A stretch of 64,000 nt of DNA, from contig NZ_CP076458.1 of NCBI RefSeq assembly GCF_018866245.1, positions 248,001 to 312,000 on the forward strand. Reading direction: 5' to 3'. A program made the translations under genes and the position numbers. The notes beneath the pieces are model-generated. The model saw only the letters and a program-made list of their open reading frames with translations, ran no database searches and was not told where the DNA came from. Source of the DNA: Novisyntrophococcus fermenticellae. Its GTDB lineage: Bacteria; Bacillota; Clostridia; Lachnospirales; Lachnospiraceae. Positions 34,176-43,546 of this stretch are shown piece after piece; position 1 is the first letter of the stretch, and each line of letters starts with the position of its first letter.

Positions 34176-35912
34176 TTACAGATTTAACAGGCGGTCGCCT
34201 TTAATTTCTTCAGCACTCCATGCAATTAGTGCAAATTTCCCCTTTGCGTGTTCATCAATACGGTTGAGCCACTCTACTTCGCCTGCCGCTTTTGCCGCAA
34301 GCATTGGGTTCGTGGTATTCGTGCCATAAAGAGACTGATTGACAACCCACCATTTGGCAGCAATGCCCGCCCGCTGCAAATCATCCTCCAGCCGCAACGC
34401 TTCATAAACGGGAGTTGCTTCGGGCAAGGTCACAATTAAAACCTCGGTTTCATCGGATTTCAGTCGGGGCAATAACCTCTTGACCGATTCGGGAATTTCG
34501 CCCTTGGTGCGCTGAATTTCGTGGTTGTAACTTTGGGTAGATTCAAGCAAAAGCAGAGTGTGACCAGTAGGAGCGGTGTCAATAACCACCACCTGATCAT
34601 TGGCTCTTTCCACAATCTCCGCAAAGGCACGGAACACAGCGATTTCCTGTGTACAAGGGGAACGCAAATCTTCTTCCACGTAGGCGATGTCCTCATCGCT
34701 CATGCCGGAAGCACGCGCTTTGGAAAGCACCTCAGATTGGTACTTCTTCAATTCTTCTGCTTCATCGATATGGCTCATTGACACACCGCTTTCTTCGTTC
34801 AGCACAAATTTCAGGTGAGCGGCGGGATCGGTGGTGGTGAGGTGGACTTTTTTACCACGCTTGGCAAGCCCTAATGCAACAGCAGCAGCAACAGTAGTCT
34901 TTCCCACGCCACCTTTGCCCATCGTGAAGATGACACGTTTGCCCTCTATCGCCAGTTCATCTATCACATCATTCAGCGCAGGAATATGTGTAGCATTCAG
35001 CGTTTGGACATGTGCGGTCACACGGTCAGTATGCAGCAAGGCACGCACATTTTCAAGCCCTGTCACATTATAGGTCCGCAGAGGAACCATACGGATTGGA
35101 AGTGTCCTTAGACTCTCTGGCATGGCAGCAAGGGCCGCCTGCTGCTTTGAGTACAGGTTGGAGGATAGGGTGTCGGTATATTCCATTAATACGCCGTTGA
35201 TCACCAGCATTTGATTGTTCACGCCCAATGCGGAGAGCTCGCCGGAAGCCCGTTCTGCTTCCTTGAAGGGAGCAGTTTCAGAGCGGCTGACGAGAATCAG
35301 CGTGGTCAGGCTACCGTTTGCCAGTGTTTCAACCGCCTGTTTGTAAATGGCCTTTTTGCTTTCTAATCCAGAAAGCTGGCCCAGGCAGGAGGCACCGTGT
35401 GTGCTTTCGCTGATGAAATTGCTCCATGCAGACGGGAGCTGAAGCATACGCAGGGTATGGCCGGTAGGGGCAGTATCAAAAATAATATGGTCGTATTCCT
35501 GCTGAACCTTATCATCCGTAATGAAGTTGGAAAACTCATTGAACGCCGCAATCTCAATCGTGCAGGAACCGGAAAGCTGTTCCTCCATATTGGCAAGGAC
35601 AGATTCCGGCAACTTGCCACGATAGGGAGCAATCACGCTCTCCCGATATTCGGCTGCTGCCTGTATGGGGTCCAAATTTGCAACCACCAAGTTGGGAACA
35701 TCAGGGATGGGAATACCCTTGTTGGTCAGTTCCATCGAGAATACATCCTGCAAGTTGGATGCCGGGTCGGTACTGATAAGCAGTACACTCTTGCCGCTGT
35801 CTGCAAGGGATACTGCGGTGGCACAGGCAACGCTGGTCTTGCCAACGCCGCCCTTGCCGGTATAGAAAAGGTACTTTGTTAGGTTGATGTTACGTGGGTC
35901 GAATAATTTCAT
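34176..35912 (-). CDS. arsA: Arsenite-transporting ATPase ArsA
   Basis: A 578-residue protein made of two homologous ATPase halves, each with a deviant Walker A GKGGVGKT (about residues 17-24 and 329-336) and the ArsA signature DTAPTGHTLR/DTAPTGHTLL. It energises As(III) efflux by a membrane carrier. The carrier here is Acr3, not ArsB, as in several Firmicutes operons. ATG 35912 overlaps the end of arsD's terminator codon region and follows GGAGG; the longer frame to 36014 is antisense-like overlap with arsD. Confidence 0.93.
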   Translation of the reverse strand: MKLFDPRNINLTKYLFYTGKGGVGKTSVACATAVSLADSGKSVLLISTDPASNLQDVFSMELTNKGIPIPDVPNLVVANLDPIQAAAEYRESVIAPYRGKLPESVLANMEEQLSGSCTIEIAAFNEFSNFITDDKVQQEYDHIIFDTAPTGHTLRMLQLPSAWSNFISESTHGASCLGQLSGLESKKAIYKQAVETLANGSLTTLILVSRSETAPFKEAERASGELSALGVNNQMLVINGVLMEYTDTLSSNLYSKQQAALAAMPESLRTLPIRMVPLRTYNVTGLENVRALLHTDRVTAHVQTLNATHIPALNDVIDELAIEGKRVIFTMGKGGVGKTTVAAAVALGLAKRGKKVHLTTTDPAAHLKFVLNEESGVSMSHIDEAEELKKYQSEVLSKARASGMSDEDIAYVEEDLRSPCTQEIAVFRAFAEIVERANDQVVVIDTAPTGHTLLLLESTQSYNHEIQRTKGEIPESVKRLLPRLKSDETEVLIVTLPEATPVYEALRLEDDLQRAGIAAKWWVVNQSLYGTNTTNPMLAAKAAGEVEWLNRIDEHAKGKFALIAWSAEEIKGDRLLNL

Positions 35913-35913
35913 T

Positions 35914-36285
35914 TTAACAGCAACCTCCTTCACAGCAACAGCCGCCAGATGCGGTTTTATTCTGCTTGCCCAACACATCTTCGGGAAGGTCGAGCAACTT
36001 CGTAAATTCCTCATTGGTAGGATAGCGGCCAGTAATCACGATTTTGCCATCGACCATCACAGCGGGCAATCCCTCTGTTCCTTTTTCGTTGATATACGCA
36101 TTGATAGTCTGGTCGGTGATAAACTCAGCCGGTGCGCTGTTAAGGTTGAAGCGGTCAATATTCATGCCTTTCTTTTTCAGCGTTTCCAATACTGTGGAGA
36201 TGCGCAGCAGTTCAGTATCAACTCCCACGCCGCAAAGGCCGGTTGAGCAACACATAGCGGGTTCAAAGATTTTCATTTTTTTCAT
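35914..36285 (-). CDS. arsD: Arsenic metallochaperone ArsD
   Basis: A 123-residue protein. The As(III)-binding cysteines are in MCCSTGLCG (Cys12, Cys13, Cys18), and the C-terminus has a further cysteine cluster (GGCCCEGGCC). The thioredoxin-like core includes GLPAVMVDGKIVITG. It delivers As(III) to ArsA, encoded directly downstream. The start follows GGAG. Confidence 0.93.
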   Translation of the reverse strand: MKKMKIFEPAMCCSTGLCGVGVDTELLRISTVLETLKKKGMNIDRFNLNSAPAEFITDQTINAYINEKGTEGLPAVMVDGKIVITGRYPTNEEFTKLLDLPEDVLGKQNKTASGGCCCEGGCC

Positions 36286-36308
36286 AGTAAAATATCTCCT
36301 TTATATAA

Positions 36309-36800
36309 TTAATTGAAATTGCTTCTTCGTTCCATAAGAACGGTATTGCGCCATTGTCCAAATCGGTCTTTTCCGATTCGCTCACGGAATCCCACCTGAC
36401 GAAATCCGCATTTTTCATGTAATCGAATGCTTGCTTTGTTGTCAGCCATAATTCCTGATTGCAGTGTCCAGAAATCCTCTTTCTCGGATTGGTCGGAAAG
36501 AAAATTTAGCAGTTGGGTTCCCACACCTTTTCCTCTGTAAGTGTCATGAATATAGATGCTGACTTCAGCCACACCGCGATATACACAACGGCTTGATACA
36601 GGCGTTAACGCCGCCCAACCAATAATGACATCATCATCGGTTATTACAAAGCGGCATTGCCTCATATGCGACTGATCAAATTCCTCATAGGTGGGGCATT
36701 CCGTTTGAAATGTTGCAAGATTTGTATGCATACCTTGCTGGTATATTTCGCTGACTGGCTTCCAGTCATCCTTTTGCATTGCTCTAATTTTGTAATTCAT
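36309..36800 (-). CDS. ArsN-like GNAT acetyltransferase
   Basis: A 163-residue GNAT of the phosphinothricin-acetyltransferase type: YRGVAEVSIYIHDTYRGKGV with the acetyl-CoA loop, ADNKASIRLHEKCGFRQVG and a C-terminal WRNTVLMERR. Members in ars operons (ArsN1) acetylate arsinothricin. Overlap with acr3 by 17 bp and position before arsD support an arsenic-linked role. Resistance to phosphinothricin-like compounds is an alternative. Activity is inferred, not shown. Confidence 0.78.
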   Translation of the reverse strand: MNYKIRAMQKDDWKPVSEIYQQGMHTNLATFQTECPTYEEFDQSHMRQCRFVITDDDVIIGWAALTPVSSRCVYRGVAEVSIYIHDTYRGKGVGTQLLNFLSDQSEKEDFWTLQSGIMADNKASIRLHEKCGFRQVGFRERIGKDRFGQWRNTVLMERRSNFN

Positions 36801-37845
36801 TTTGAGGAAACCAGCCTTTCGTTTTGTTTATAAATTTGACGAGCAAGAGCATGACCGGAACCTCGGTTAACACGCCGACCGTACAGGCAAGCACAACCGG
36901 CGAATTTGGACCTAAAAGAGTAATTGCTACTGCCACAGAAAGTTCGAAGAAGTCCGAGGCAGCAATCAGAGAAGCCGGAGCCGCAATGTTGTGTGGTTGT
37001 TTCGTCCACTTGCATATCAAGTAGGTAAAGGTGGCTGAGATTACATTTTGCAGAATCAGCGGTACTGCGATCAACAAAACGAACAGAGGCTGTTCCAAAA
37101 TAATATCGCCTTGGAAGGAAAAAATTATGATCAGGGTGAGCAGCAGCCCCAAGGTCGTGACACCGTCAAACTTTGGGAGAAACCTTTCATTGAAATACTC
37201 TATGCCTTTTTTCTTTATCATCAAAAAGCGCGTAAGTGCGCCGCCAACCAGCGGAACGACAACGAATAATACGATGGAAAAGAAGAGCGTATCCCAAGGA
37301 ATCGTAACGCCATTTACTCCCAGCAAGAATTGAACCAGCGGCACAAACAGCACGAGGATTAAGAGATCATTGACTGAAACCTGTACAAGCGTATGCGCCG
37401 GATCGCCTTTCGTCAGATGACTCCATACAAACACCATCGCCGTGCAGGGTGCTACGCCCAGCAATACTGCGCCTGTCACGAAGTCCTGTGCCAACTCTGC
37501 TGGGATAAGAGGTTGGAAGATGACCTTGAAAAACAAAGTCGCCAGCCCAAACATGAGGAATGGTTTAATGAGCCAGCTGCTTCCGCTGGAAATGAGGATG
37601 CCCAAAGGATTTTTCCGCACATTCTTGATAGACTGGAAATCAATTTTCATCATCATGGGGAAAATCATAATCCAAATGAGGATGGCAATCGGGAGGTTCT
37701 GCCCGGCATATTGAAATTTTTCTAAGACATCCGGAATGCCGGGCAGGAATTTTCCGATCAGGATACCAGCTGCCATGCACAGCAGAACCCAGACGGTTAG
37801 ATATTTTTCAAAAAAACCAATGCCTTGTGTCTTTTCTTGTTCCAT
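36784..37845 (-). CDS. acr3: Arsenite efflux carrier Acr3
   Basis: A 353-residue, ten-helix membrane carrier of the BASS superfamily. The essential cysteine is in GVAPCTAMVFVWSHLTKGDP, and the conserved glutamate in GVLTEVPVMLLLV. Start ATG 37845 lies 8 bases after GGAG; the GTG at 37854 overlaps the ribosome site. It is the As(III) exporter that ArsA may drive. Confidence 0.93.
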   Translation of the reverse strand: MEQEKTQGIGFFEKYLTVWVLLCMAAGILIGKFLPGIPDVLEKFQYAGQNLPIAILIWIMIFPMMMKIDFQSIKNVRKNPLGILISSGSSWLIKPFLMFGLATLFFKVIFQPLIPAELAQDFVTGAVLLGVAPCTAMVFVWSHLTKGDPAHTLVQVSVNDLLILVLFVPLVQFLLGVNGVTIPWDTLFFSIVLFVVVPLVGGALTRFLMIKKKGIEYFNERFLPKFDGVTTLGLLLTLIIIFSFQGDIILEQPLFVLLIAVPLILQNVISATFTYLICKWTKQPHNIAAPASLIAASDFFELSVAVAITLLGPNSPVVLACTVGVLTEVPVMLLLVKFINKTKGWFPQNELQN

Positions 37846-37858
37846 TGTTATCACTCCT

Positions 37859-38209
37859 TTAATGAGGTTTTTTGTTGCACTCGCATAAGCCTTGTAATTT
37901 GCATTTCTGATATTCTTCGCAATCCGAAGGATAGGACGGCAGTGTCCTCAACCTGCCTTTCAAGTACTCCCATAGTTCTGTATTTTTCTGAATGAAACCA
38001 TCGCTTATTTTGTAGTAGGTCCATTGCGCTTTTTTATTGCTTTCTAGAATTCCACATCTCTTTAGTGCGGTCAAATGCCGAGATGCATTTGATTGAGTCA
38101 TTCTCAGACAGGCTTCAATTTCGCAGACACACAACTCACCTTCCAGCAGTAGTGACAATATACGCAATCTGCTTTCTTCTGACAATGCCTTGAAAATATC
38201 CACCATCAT
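37859..38209 (-). CDS. arsR: ArsR-family arsenic repressor (first)
   Basis: A 116-residue winged-helix repressor with the As(III)-binding ELCVCEIEACLRMTQSNASR region and extra C-terminal cysteines (DCEEYQKCKLQGLCEC). It is first in the acr3-arsN-arsD-arsA operon. ATG 38209 follows GGAGG; a second ATG is adjacent. A palindrome just upstream is its probable operator. Confidence 0.9.
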   Translation of the reverse strand: MMVDIFKALSEESRLRILSLLLEGELCVCEIEACLRMTQSNASRHLTALKRCGILESNKKAQWTYYKISDGFIQKNTELWEYLKGRLRTLPSYPSDCEEYQKCKLQGLCECNKKPH

Positions 38210-38231
38210 CTTCACCTCCAGTTTTATTCTT

Positions 38232-38251
38232 ATATGAGCATGCACTCATAT
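38232..38251 (-). promoter_or_regulatory. Probable ArsR operator
   Basis: ATATGAG and CTCATAT form a perfect 7-bp inverted repeat with a 6-bp spacer, about 25 bp upstream of arsR. Confidence 0.65.
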
Positions 38252-38297
38252 AGTATGCCTTTCAAAAGCCATTGGTTACAATGGCCTAAATACAAAT

Positions 38298-39941
38298 TCA
38301 ATTCTCGCCGTGTGTTTTTCTGTACTGTTTCTGTCCGCCAGAAAGGTTAAATACTCGTTTAAAACCCTTTCCAAGCAGGATGTTCTGAGCTGCGTTGCCA
38401 GTTGTTCCTTTATTACAATAGGTGACAGTAACCGTATCTTTATCAAGCGATTCGGCTGTTTTTCGAAGTTTTTCATGGGGGATACTCTGTGCCGTATCAA
38501 CATGATCTTTTTCATATTGGGTGAGAACTCTTGCGTCAATCAGTGTGTACTTTTCGCCGGACTGTACAAGAACATCCAACTCCTGTGCCGTCATCAGTGG
38601 CCTGCCCTTGTGGATAGCATTTTCAAGTATCATACCGGTATACATCACAGGGTCTTTCGTCGTTGAGAAAGGCGGGGCATAGGCCAAATCAAGATGGAAA
38701 AGATCTTCGACTTTCGCTTTGAAGGTGATTGCTGTTACAAAAACATCTACCCGCTTATCAACGCCCTCATATCCAACGATTTGAACCCCCAAAAGTCTGC
38801 CGGTCTTTTTATCGGCTATCCCCTTAATGATCATTTCCTTGCCTTGCATATATTCGGGTTTATTGGGTTTGATATTGTGGCATACCACCACATCGTATCC
38901 CAACTCATGTGCTTCACGCTCAGAAAGACCGGTTTGCGCTACCGTCATGTCGAAGATTTTGAAAATACCTGTACCAAGGATGCCTCTAAATTCCAAACCA
39001 CCGCCCGTCATGCTATCACCCGCGATTCTACCTGTTTTGTTAGCAGTAGAGCCAAGCGGCCTATAAACCGGCTTTCCCGTTACAACATGGAATTGCTGGG
39101 TGCAGTCACCGCAAGCATAAATATCCGGCAAATTTGTTTCCATCTTGGTGTTCACCCGGATTGCACCAGAGGCTCCAAGATCAATTCCAACCGCTGCCGC
39201 CAACTCCGTGTTGGGACGCACACCGGTGGATACAAGAACCATATCTGCTTTGATTTCTGTGCCGTCTGATAAAACCACGCTGCTATTTGTAATTTCAAAA
39301 GCAGAAACGCCTGTCAACACAGAAACACCATTCTTTACAATGTGATCCTGAACATAAATGGCCATATCGGCATCCAGTCCCGGCGTGACCTGCGATAATT
39401 TCTCCAGCATGGTCACTTCGATGCCAAGCCTCTTGAGATTTTCACAAACCTCAAGGCCAATAAAGCCTGTGCCGATGATGACCGCCGCACGGGGCTGAGT
39501 TAAATCTATATGACTCTTTATGCGGTTCATATCGTTAATATTGCGCAGTGTAAAAACATTTGGACCGTCTGCGCCCTTTATCGGAGGGACGACCGCTCTT
39601 GCCCCAGTAGCGATAACGAGCTTATCATAATGGTCAATGAATTCGTCTCCTGTAGTCATGTTTTTAATTGTGATGCTCTTTATATCCGGAGAGATGGAAA
39701 GCACTTCGTGCAGGATATGAATATCTACATTGTATTTGCTCTTAAAGAAAGCGGGCGTGCGGGGGATCAGTTGATCTGCACTTTCAACCTCGTCCCCGAT
39801 ATAGTAAGGCATACCGCAGCCGGAGTAAGAAATAAAACTATCCTTTTCATAAATTACGATTTCCGCATCCTCGTTGTTTCTTCTTGCTTTAGCAGCGGCA
39901 GAGGTTCCCGCAGCTACCGCACCGATAATTACAATTCGCAT
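38298..39941 (-). CDS. CoA-disulfide reductase/NADH oxidase with rhodanese domain
   Basis: A 547-residue flavoprotein. It has an N-terminal FAD motif (IVIIGAVAAGTSAAAKARR), the single redox cysteine in SYSGCGMPYYIG, a central NAD motif (VIIGTGFIGLEVCENLKRLG) and a dimerisation domain. A C-terminal rhodanese domain has a cysteine loop TYCNKGTTGNAA. The architecture matches CoA-disulfide reductase-rhodanese (CDR-RHD) fusions. In an ars region it may maintain thiol or persulfide pools, which is inference. It follows the DUF2703 pseudogene on the same strand. Confidence 0.87.
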   Translation of the reverse strand: MRIVIIGAVAAGTSAAAKARRNNEDAEIVIYEKDSFISYSGCGMPYYIGDEVESADQLIPRTPAFFKSKYNVDIHILHEVLSISPDIKSITIKNMTTGDEFIDHYDKLVIATGARAVVPPIKGADGPNVFTLRNINDMNRIKSHIDLTQPRAAVIIGTGFIGLEVCENLKRLGIEVTMLEKLSQVTPGLDADMAIYVQDHIVKNGVSVLTGVSAFEITNSSVVLSDGTEIKADMVLVSTGVRPNTELAAAVGIDLGASGAIRVNTKMETNLPDIYACGDCTQQFHVVTGKPVYRPLGSTANKTGRIAGDSMTGGGLEFRGILGTGIFKIFDMTVAQTGLSEREAHELGYDVVVCHNIKPNKPEYMQGKEMIIKGIADKKTGRLLGVQIVGYEGVDKRVDVFVTAITFKAKVEDLFHLDLAYAPPFSTTKDPVMYTGMILENAIHKGRPLMTAQELDVLVQSGEKYTLIDARVLTQYEKDHVDTAQSIPHEKLRKTAESLDKDTVTVTYCNKGTTGNAAQNILLGKGFKRVFNLSGGQKQYRKTHGEN

Positions 39942-39955
39942 AAAAATCCTCCTTT

Positions 39956-40461
39956 TTACAGTGATTCTTTACCGTTGAAAACACTTCCAAATTGTGCGGT
40001 AATGTATAGTGGGGCGGGTTCCTCCATTGAATTGCCTCCGTATACTTCTTGGAGAACTGCGTTTACAATAAGCTCTTGGGAAGGCCCTGTATATTCTATG
40101 CCGCCAATACCCACACGCGACAATCCACATTATCGCCACAGAGGTCTCCGTAGTCCTCGCAGACCGATTCCCGTAACTCCACAACAATGTCGTTTCCGTT
40201 CACACGAATGGTAGGTGAACTAATAAACTGATATTGGATAGCCAGCTCTTTCGTTGTGATATTCACTTTATTTACCTTTACCTCATACCCCGCTGCGTTC
40301 AGGACAACTGTAACACTGGAAACCGCTCCAGCCAGAGCCTTTTAAGTATCCTGGCACCTACTGCAAATGGTTGTGTCCAAATACAAAAAATCAGTATTAA
40401 TTGTCTTTTTCGGCTGTGGCTGGCAACAGCTATTTTTAGAAGAACAACAGCATTTACTCAT
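39956..40461 (-). pseudogene. DUF2703-family protein, broken by a stop and a frameshift
   Basis: From ATG 40461 the frame reads SKCCCSSKNSCCQPQ and FLYLDTTICSRCQD, then hits TAA at 40342-40344 where a Leu codon is expected. It continues in the same frame (KALAGAVSSVTVVLNAAGYE, FISSPTIRVNG, SVCEDYGDLCGDNVDCRV). A frameshift near 40,105 leads to EYTGPSQELIVNAVLQEVYG and a stop at 39956. This matches the cysteine-rich DUF2703 family seen near ars genes (recall). Unless the sequence is in error, the gene is inactive. Confidence 0.75.
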
Positions 40462-40789
40462 TTTCAGCACACTCCTTACAACAATTTTCATTTTCCATGC
40501 AAATACAATTTTCCTTATTGGATGTGATAGCGCGAAAAAACTGCTTTGTTTTACTGATTGCATCCTCATCTAATGAATAGTACGTCCATTTTCCCTCGTT
40601 TCTCCCTTTTACAAGACCACACTCACACAGAATTTTCATGTGATGGGATAGAGTAGATTGAGACATTTCAAATTTCTCAAGAATATCGCAGGCGCATAAT
40701 TCGCCGCAGGAGAGCATATCAACAATCAGCGCCCTCTTAGGGTCGCCTAACGCTTTGAACACTTTTGTGTTCTCCATATAGTAGTCCAT
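40454..40789 (-). CDS. arsR: ArsR-family regulator (second)
   Basis: A 111-residue winged-helix repressor with the metal-site region GELCACDILEKFEMSQSTLS and a cysteine-rich C-terminus (ENCICMENENCCKEC). It overlaps the DUF2703 pseudogene start by 8 bp, so it heads a second ars operon: arsR2, broken DUF2703, CDR-RHD. The start follows GAGGTG. AT-rich repeats carrying ATATCGA and AGATAT upstream may hold its operator. Confidence 0.87.
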   Translation of the reverse strand: MDYYMENTKVFKALGDPKRALIVDMLSCGELCACDILEKFEMSQSTLSHHMKILCECGLVKGRNEGKWTYYSLDEDAISKTKQFFRAITSNKENCICMENENCCKECAENE

Positions 40790-41014
40790 ATTGACACCTC
40801 ATATCTAAAAACTTCGATATGACTATTGTATTCCTCAAATCGATAAATGTCAATATAAAATTGTATTTTTTATTCGCCATAATTACTCATAAGATGACCG
40901 ACTTGCGTTAGACATATAAAACCTTATTACTACTCCGTGTCTATAAAAATAGGCTTTTACTTTGTTCAAACCACCCACAGGGGCGAAGGTACTACTTTAT
41001 CATCGTCCTTTTTC

Positions 41015-41231
41015 TTAAAACTGCGATCTGTATTTTAAATGCTCCTGCTCTAAATGCTTCCATTCTTGATCTGCTTTTTGAAACTCATCCAGAGCTACTT
41101 TTGGGCGAATCGTAGGGAATCTTTTTCTCTACCAATCAACTCAGCTTTTCCCTGCATTTTTCTACGGTCAGGCCAAGGGTATAGAACTTTCCCGCCTGGC
41201 TGACCAGCTTTGCTTTTTCTTTTGCCGTCAT
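41015..41231 (-). pseudogene. Small ICE protein, broken by a stop and a frameshift
   Basis: ATG 41231 follows AAGGAG and encodes TAKEKAKLVSQAGKFYTLGL and VEKCREKLS, then a TGA at 41136 where a Trp is plausible. The sequence continues (LVEKKIPYDSP) and, after a frameshift, gives ALDEFQKADQEWKHLEQEH and a TAA at 41015. It looks like a small coiled-coil protein of conjugative elements. It lies next to the IS1182-like insertion. Confidence 0.55.
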
Positions 41232-41326
41232 TGCGATCTCCTTCCCATGTAACCTACTATTTAATTTTGTATCATTATAAACTACATCGAGGGACAACTG
41301 AAAGACAAAACAGGACAAAGGAAAGA

Positions 41327-43195
41327 GGGTGTCGCAAAAATAGCCGATTTATAGCTATTGAGCGGCACCTTTCCTTTTGCAGATAAAATCAGGATAAAAA
41401 TCCTCTTGTGCGGATTTTTATCCTGATTTTTTGCATACCTTAATAAAGCCTTTCTTTCTGGCTGCTTTTTTACGCCATTTTTAATTCGAACAGATGACTT
41501 TTTAGTCTTTCATTCTGGATTTTCCCATGTAGCTTATTGATGTTATAACCCATACATAGCAATAGAATCTCCAGTTTTACTTTGGTTTTCCCTCTCAGCA
41601 GAAATCTTTGAAATTCATAATCACTTTTCAACACTCCAAATGCACCTTCTACCTGAATGGAACGATTCATTCGATAAAGTATTCCACGCTCACTTGTGAT
41701 GTTTTCATAGGATTTCTGGCGTTTCTCTATGAACTTCTTTGATACATACAGCCGCTTGTTTCCCTTTGCCTTTGTACACTTGTCTTTTTCCGGGCAGCCA
41801 CTGCAATCCTCGCATTCATATACCGTCACTTCGGATTCATATCCATTTTTGCTCTTCTGTTTCTTTTTATATAGGGCTTTCAGCTTCCGGCCGCTATGGC
41901 AGGTATAAGTATCTGTTTCTTCCTCATACCCCATATTCTCCCGCTTGCTGATATCTTTTTTGAAGCTTCGCTTTTTCCACCTTTCATAAATCTGTGGCTT
42001 GATATAATAAGTCTGTTGTTTCTCATCTAAGGAGCAATACGCTTCCTCGCTTTCGTATCCGGCATCTGCTGTCACGCTGGGATACTGAAATCCCAGATTT
42101 TCCTCCATATGTTTTAAAAATGGCACCAGGGTCCAGACATCATTCCGGTCCTGAAAGATATCTGCCGCCACCACGTATTCGCTGTCCACTGCGATCTGTA
42201 CGTTATAACCCGGTTTTAGCTGGGCGTTTCTCATGTGGTCATCCTTCATGTGCATAAACGTGGCATCAACATCCGTCTTAGAATAACTGTTTCTTCCATG
42301 AAATTTTGAGTTATGCAGATCATAAAGAAGCTGCCTGTCCAGAAAACGCCGGAATAATTCATGGTACTTTTGATGATTGCACTTACGTTTTCCTCTTCCA
42401 TAAACAAATCGAATTCCCTGTTCTTTGCAATAGGAATCCAGGAAGTCAAATACTCTCTGTAAATCTTTGCCGCGATTTTCTCTCGCAATGGAAAAGTCCT
42501 TTATGTATTCCCGGTTTACCAAATCTACAGCCTGTGTGATTCTGGCAAACATTTTTTCTTCCCATTTCCCTACAGATTTTTTCCAGACAAACGTGTATTT
42601 ATTAGCACAGGCTTCTAACTTTGTTCCGTCAATAAATACGGTCTCTTTCCCCAGTTCCCCCATGGCAGCTAAGTTTCTGACCATCTGATAGAACAGATCT
42701 TCACAGGCATCAGCCAAAAACCCGGTACGGAATCTTGCGATGGTACTGTGATCCGGAGCTTTCTGACCGGCCAGAAGCCACATGAAGTTGATATCTCTTT
42801 TGCAGGCTTTTTCGATTTTTCTGGAAGAGTAAATGTTTTGGGAATAAGCGTAGGTCAGGATCTTGAACATAGTCTTAGGGTCCACTGCCGGATTTCTGCC
42901 TTTGGCAGAGTAAGCCAGATATAACTTCGCGTAATCTAAATCCTCCAATTCATGGCTCAGCAGTCGGATAGAGTCATCATCAGGAACGAGACCTTCCAAA
43001 CTTAATGGCAAAACCAGTTGAAAAGTTTGGCCAAGTTCGGTATAATCTTTAGTGGTGTATTTTGTTATTCGCATAATTAATTATACCATGAAAGGCGGGT
43101 TCTTCGGAATCTGTCTTTTTCATTTTTTGAGGTTTTTACACAGAAGAAGGGCCATTGCTCCATAAGTGATGATTCACTTATTTTGCAACGGCCCC
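41327..43195 (-). mobile_element. IS1182-like insertion sequence
   Basis: A ~1.87-kb element with one transposase gene. The ends read inward GGGTGTCGCAAAAATAG (left, from about 41327) and GGGGCCGTTGCAAAATAAG (right, complement of about 43177-43195), imperfect inverted repeats. Exact borders and target duplication were not determined. It separates the cargo region from the transfer module and is flanked by two broken genes. Confidence 0.75.
41470..43074 (-). CDS. IS1182-family DDE transposase
   Basis: A 534-residue transposase. N-terminal blocks (RLLSHELEDLDYAKLYLAYS, AVDPKTMFKILTYAY, KACKRDINFMWLLAG, PDHSTIARFR) and the catalytic acidic motifs (ETVFIDGTKLEA, VTADAGYESEEAY) are typical of IS1182. 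A cysteine cluster ECEDCSGCPEKDKC precedes the C-terminal RSIQVEGAFGVLKSDYEFQR, which contains the last catalytic Glu. The gene is intact, so the copy may be active. Confidence 0.93.
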   Translation of the reverse strand: MRITKYTTKDYTELGQTFQLVLPLSLEGLVPDDDSIRLLSHELEDLDYAKLYLAYSAKGRNPAVDPKTMFKILTYAYSQNIYSSRKIEKACKRDINFMWLLAGQKAPDHSTIARFRTGFLADACEDLFYQMVRNLAAMGELGKETVFIDGTKLEACANKYTFVWKKSVGKWEEKMFARITQAVDLVNREYIKDFSIARENRGKDLQRVFDFLDSYCKEQGIRFVYGRGKRKCNHQKYHELFRRFLDRQLLYDLHNSKFHGRNSYSKTDVDATFMHMKDDHMRNAQLKPGYNVQIAVDSEYVVAADIFQDRNDVWTLVPFLKHMEENLGFQYPSVTADAGYESEEAYCSLDEKQQTYYIKPQIYERWKKRSFKKDISKRENMGYEEETDTYTCHSGRKLKALYKKKQKSKNGYESEVTVYECEDCSGCPEKDKCTKAKGNKRLYVSKKFIEKRQKSYENITSERGILYRMNRSIQVEGAFGVLKSDYEFQRFLLRGKTKVKLEILLLCMGYNINKLHGKIQNERLKSHLFELKMA

Positions 43196-43211
43196 AATCA
43201 TTTTTCACCCT

Positions 43212-43546
43212 TTATTCCTTGCCGGTTGTGTGCCGGATCATGACCTCTACCATCTCATTGATCATGTCGATCTGATTGAGTTCCAGATGCTTCAACTGCT
43301 TGCCAAGCTGCTCCACGCTGTCGGGTATCACGGGATGCTCCAGAAGATATCCCAGCAGATAATCCGCAGAGCTTCCCAGCACGTTACATACATATCTTCA
43401 GAAAAAGAGAAAAGCCGGGCAGGCTGCCACTGCTTTCAATTCTGCGGATATGCACCGCATTCACTCCGCACAGCTCCGATAACTGCTCGGAGGTCAAGCC
43501 CTTGTCCTTTCTCAATTGGTTGACCCTTTTACCTAATGCCTGTCGC
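43212..43546 (-). pseudogene. XRE-type HTH regulator, frameshifted
   Basis: The minus strand encodes GKRVNQLRKDKGLTSEQLSE followed by CGVNAVHIRRIES, a Cro/C1-type helix-turn-helix. A stop interrupts the first frame near 43,394, and a second frame supplies VLGSSADYLLGYLLEHPVIP to TTGKE with the stop at 43212. No valid start is in frame. It was probably an element repressor; loss could deregulate transfer. Confidence 0.65.
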
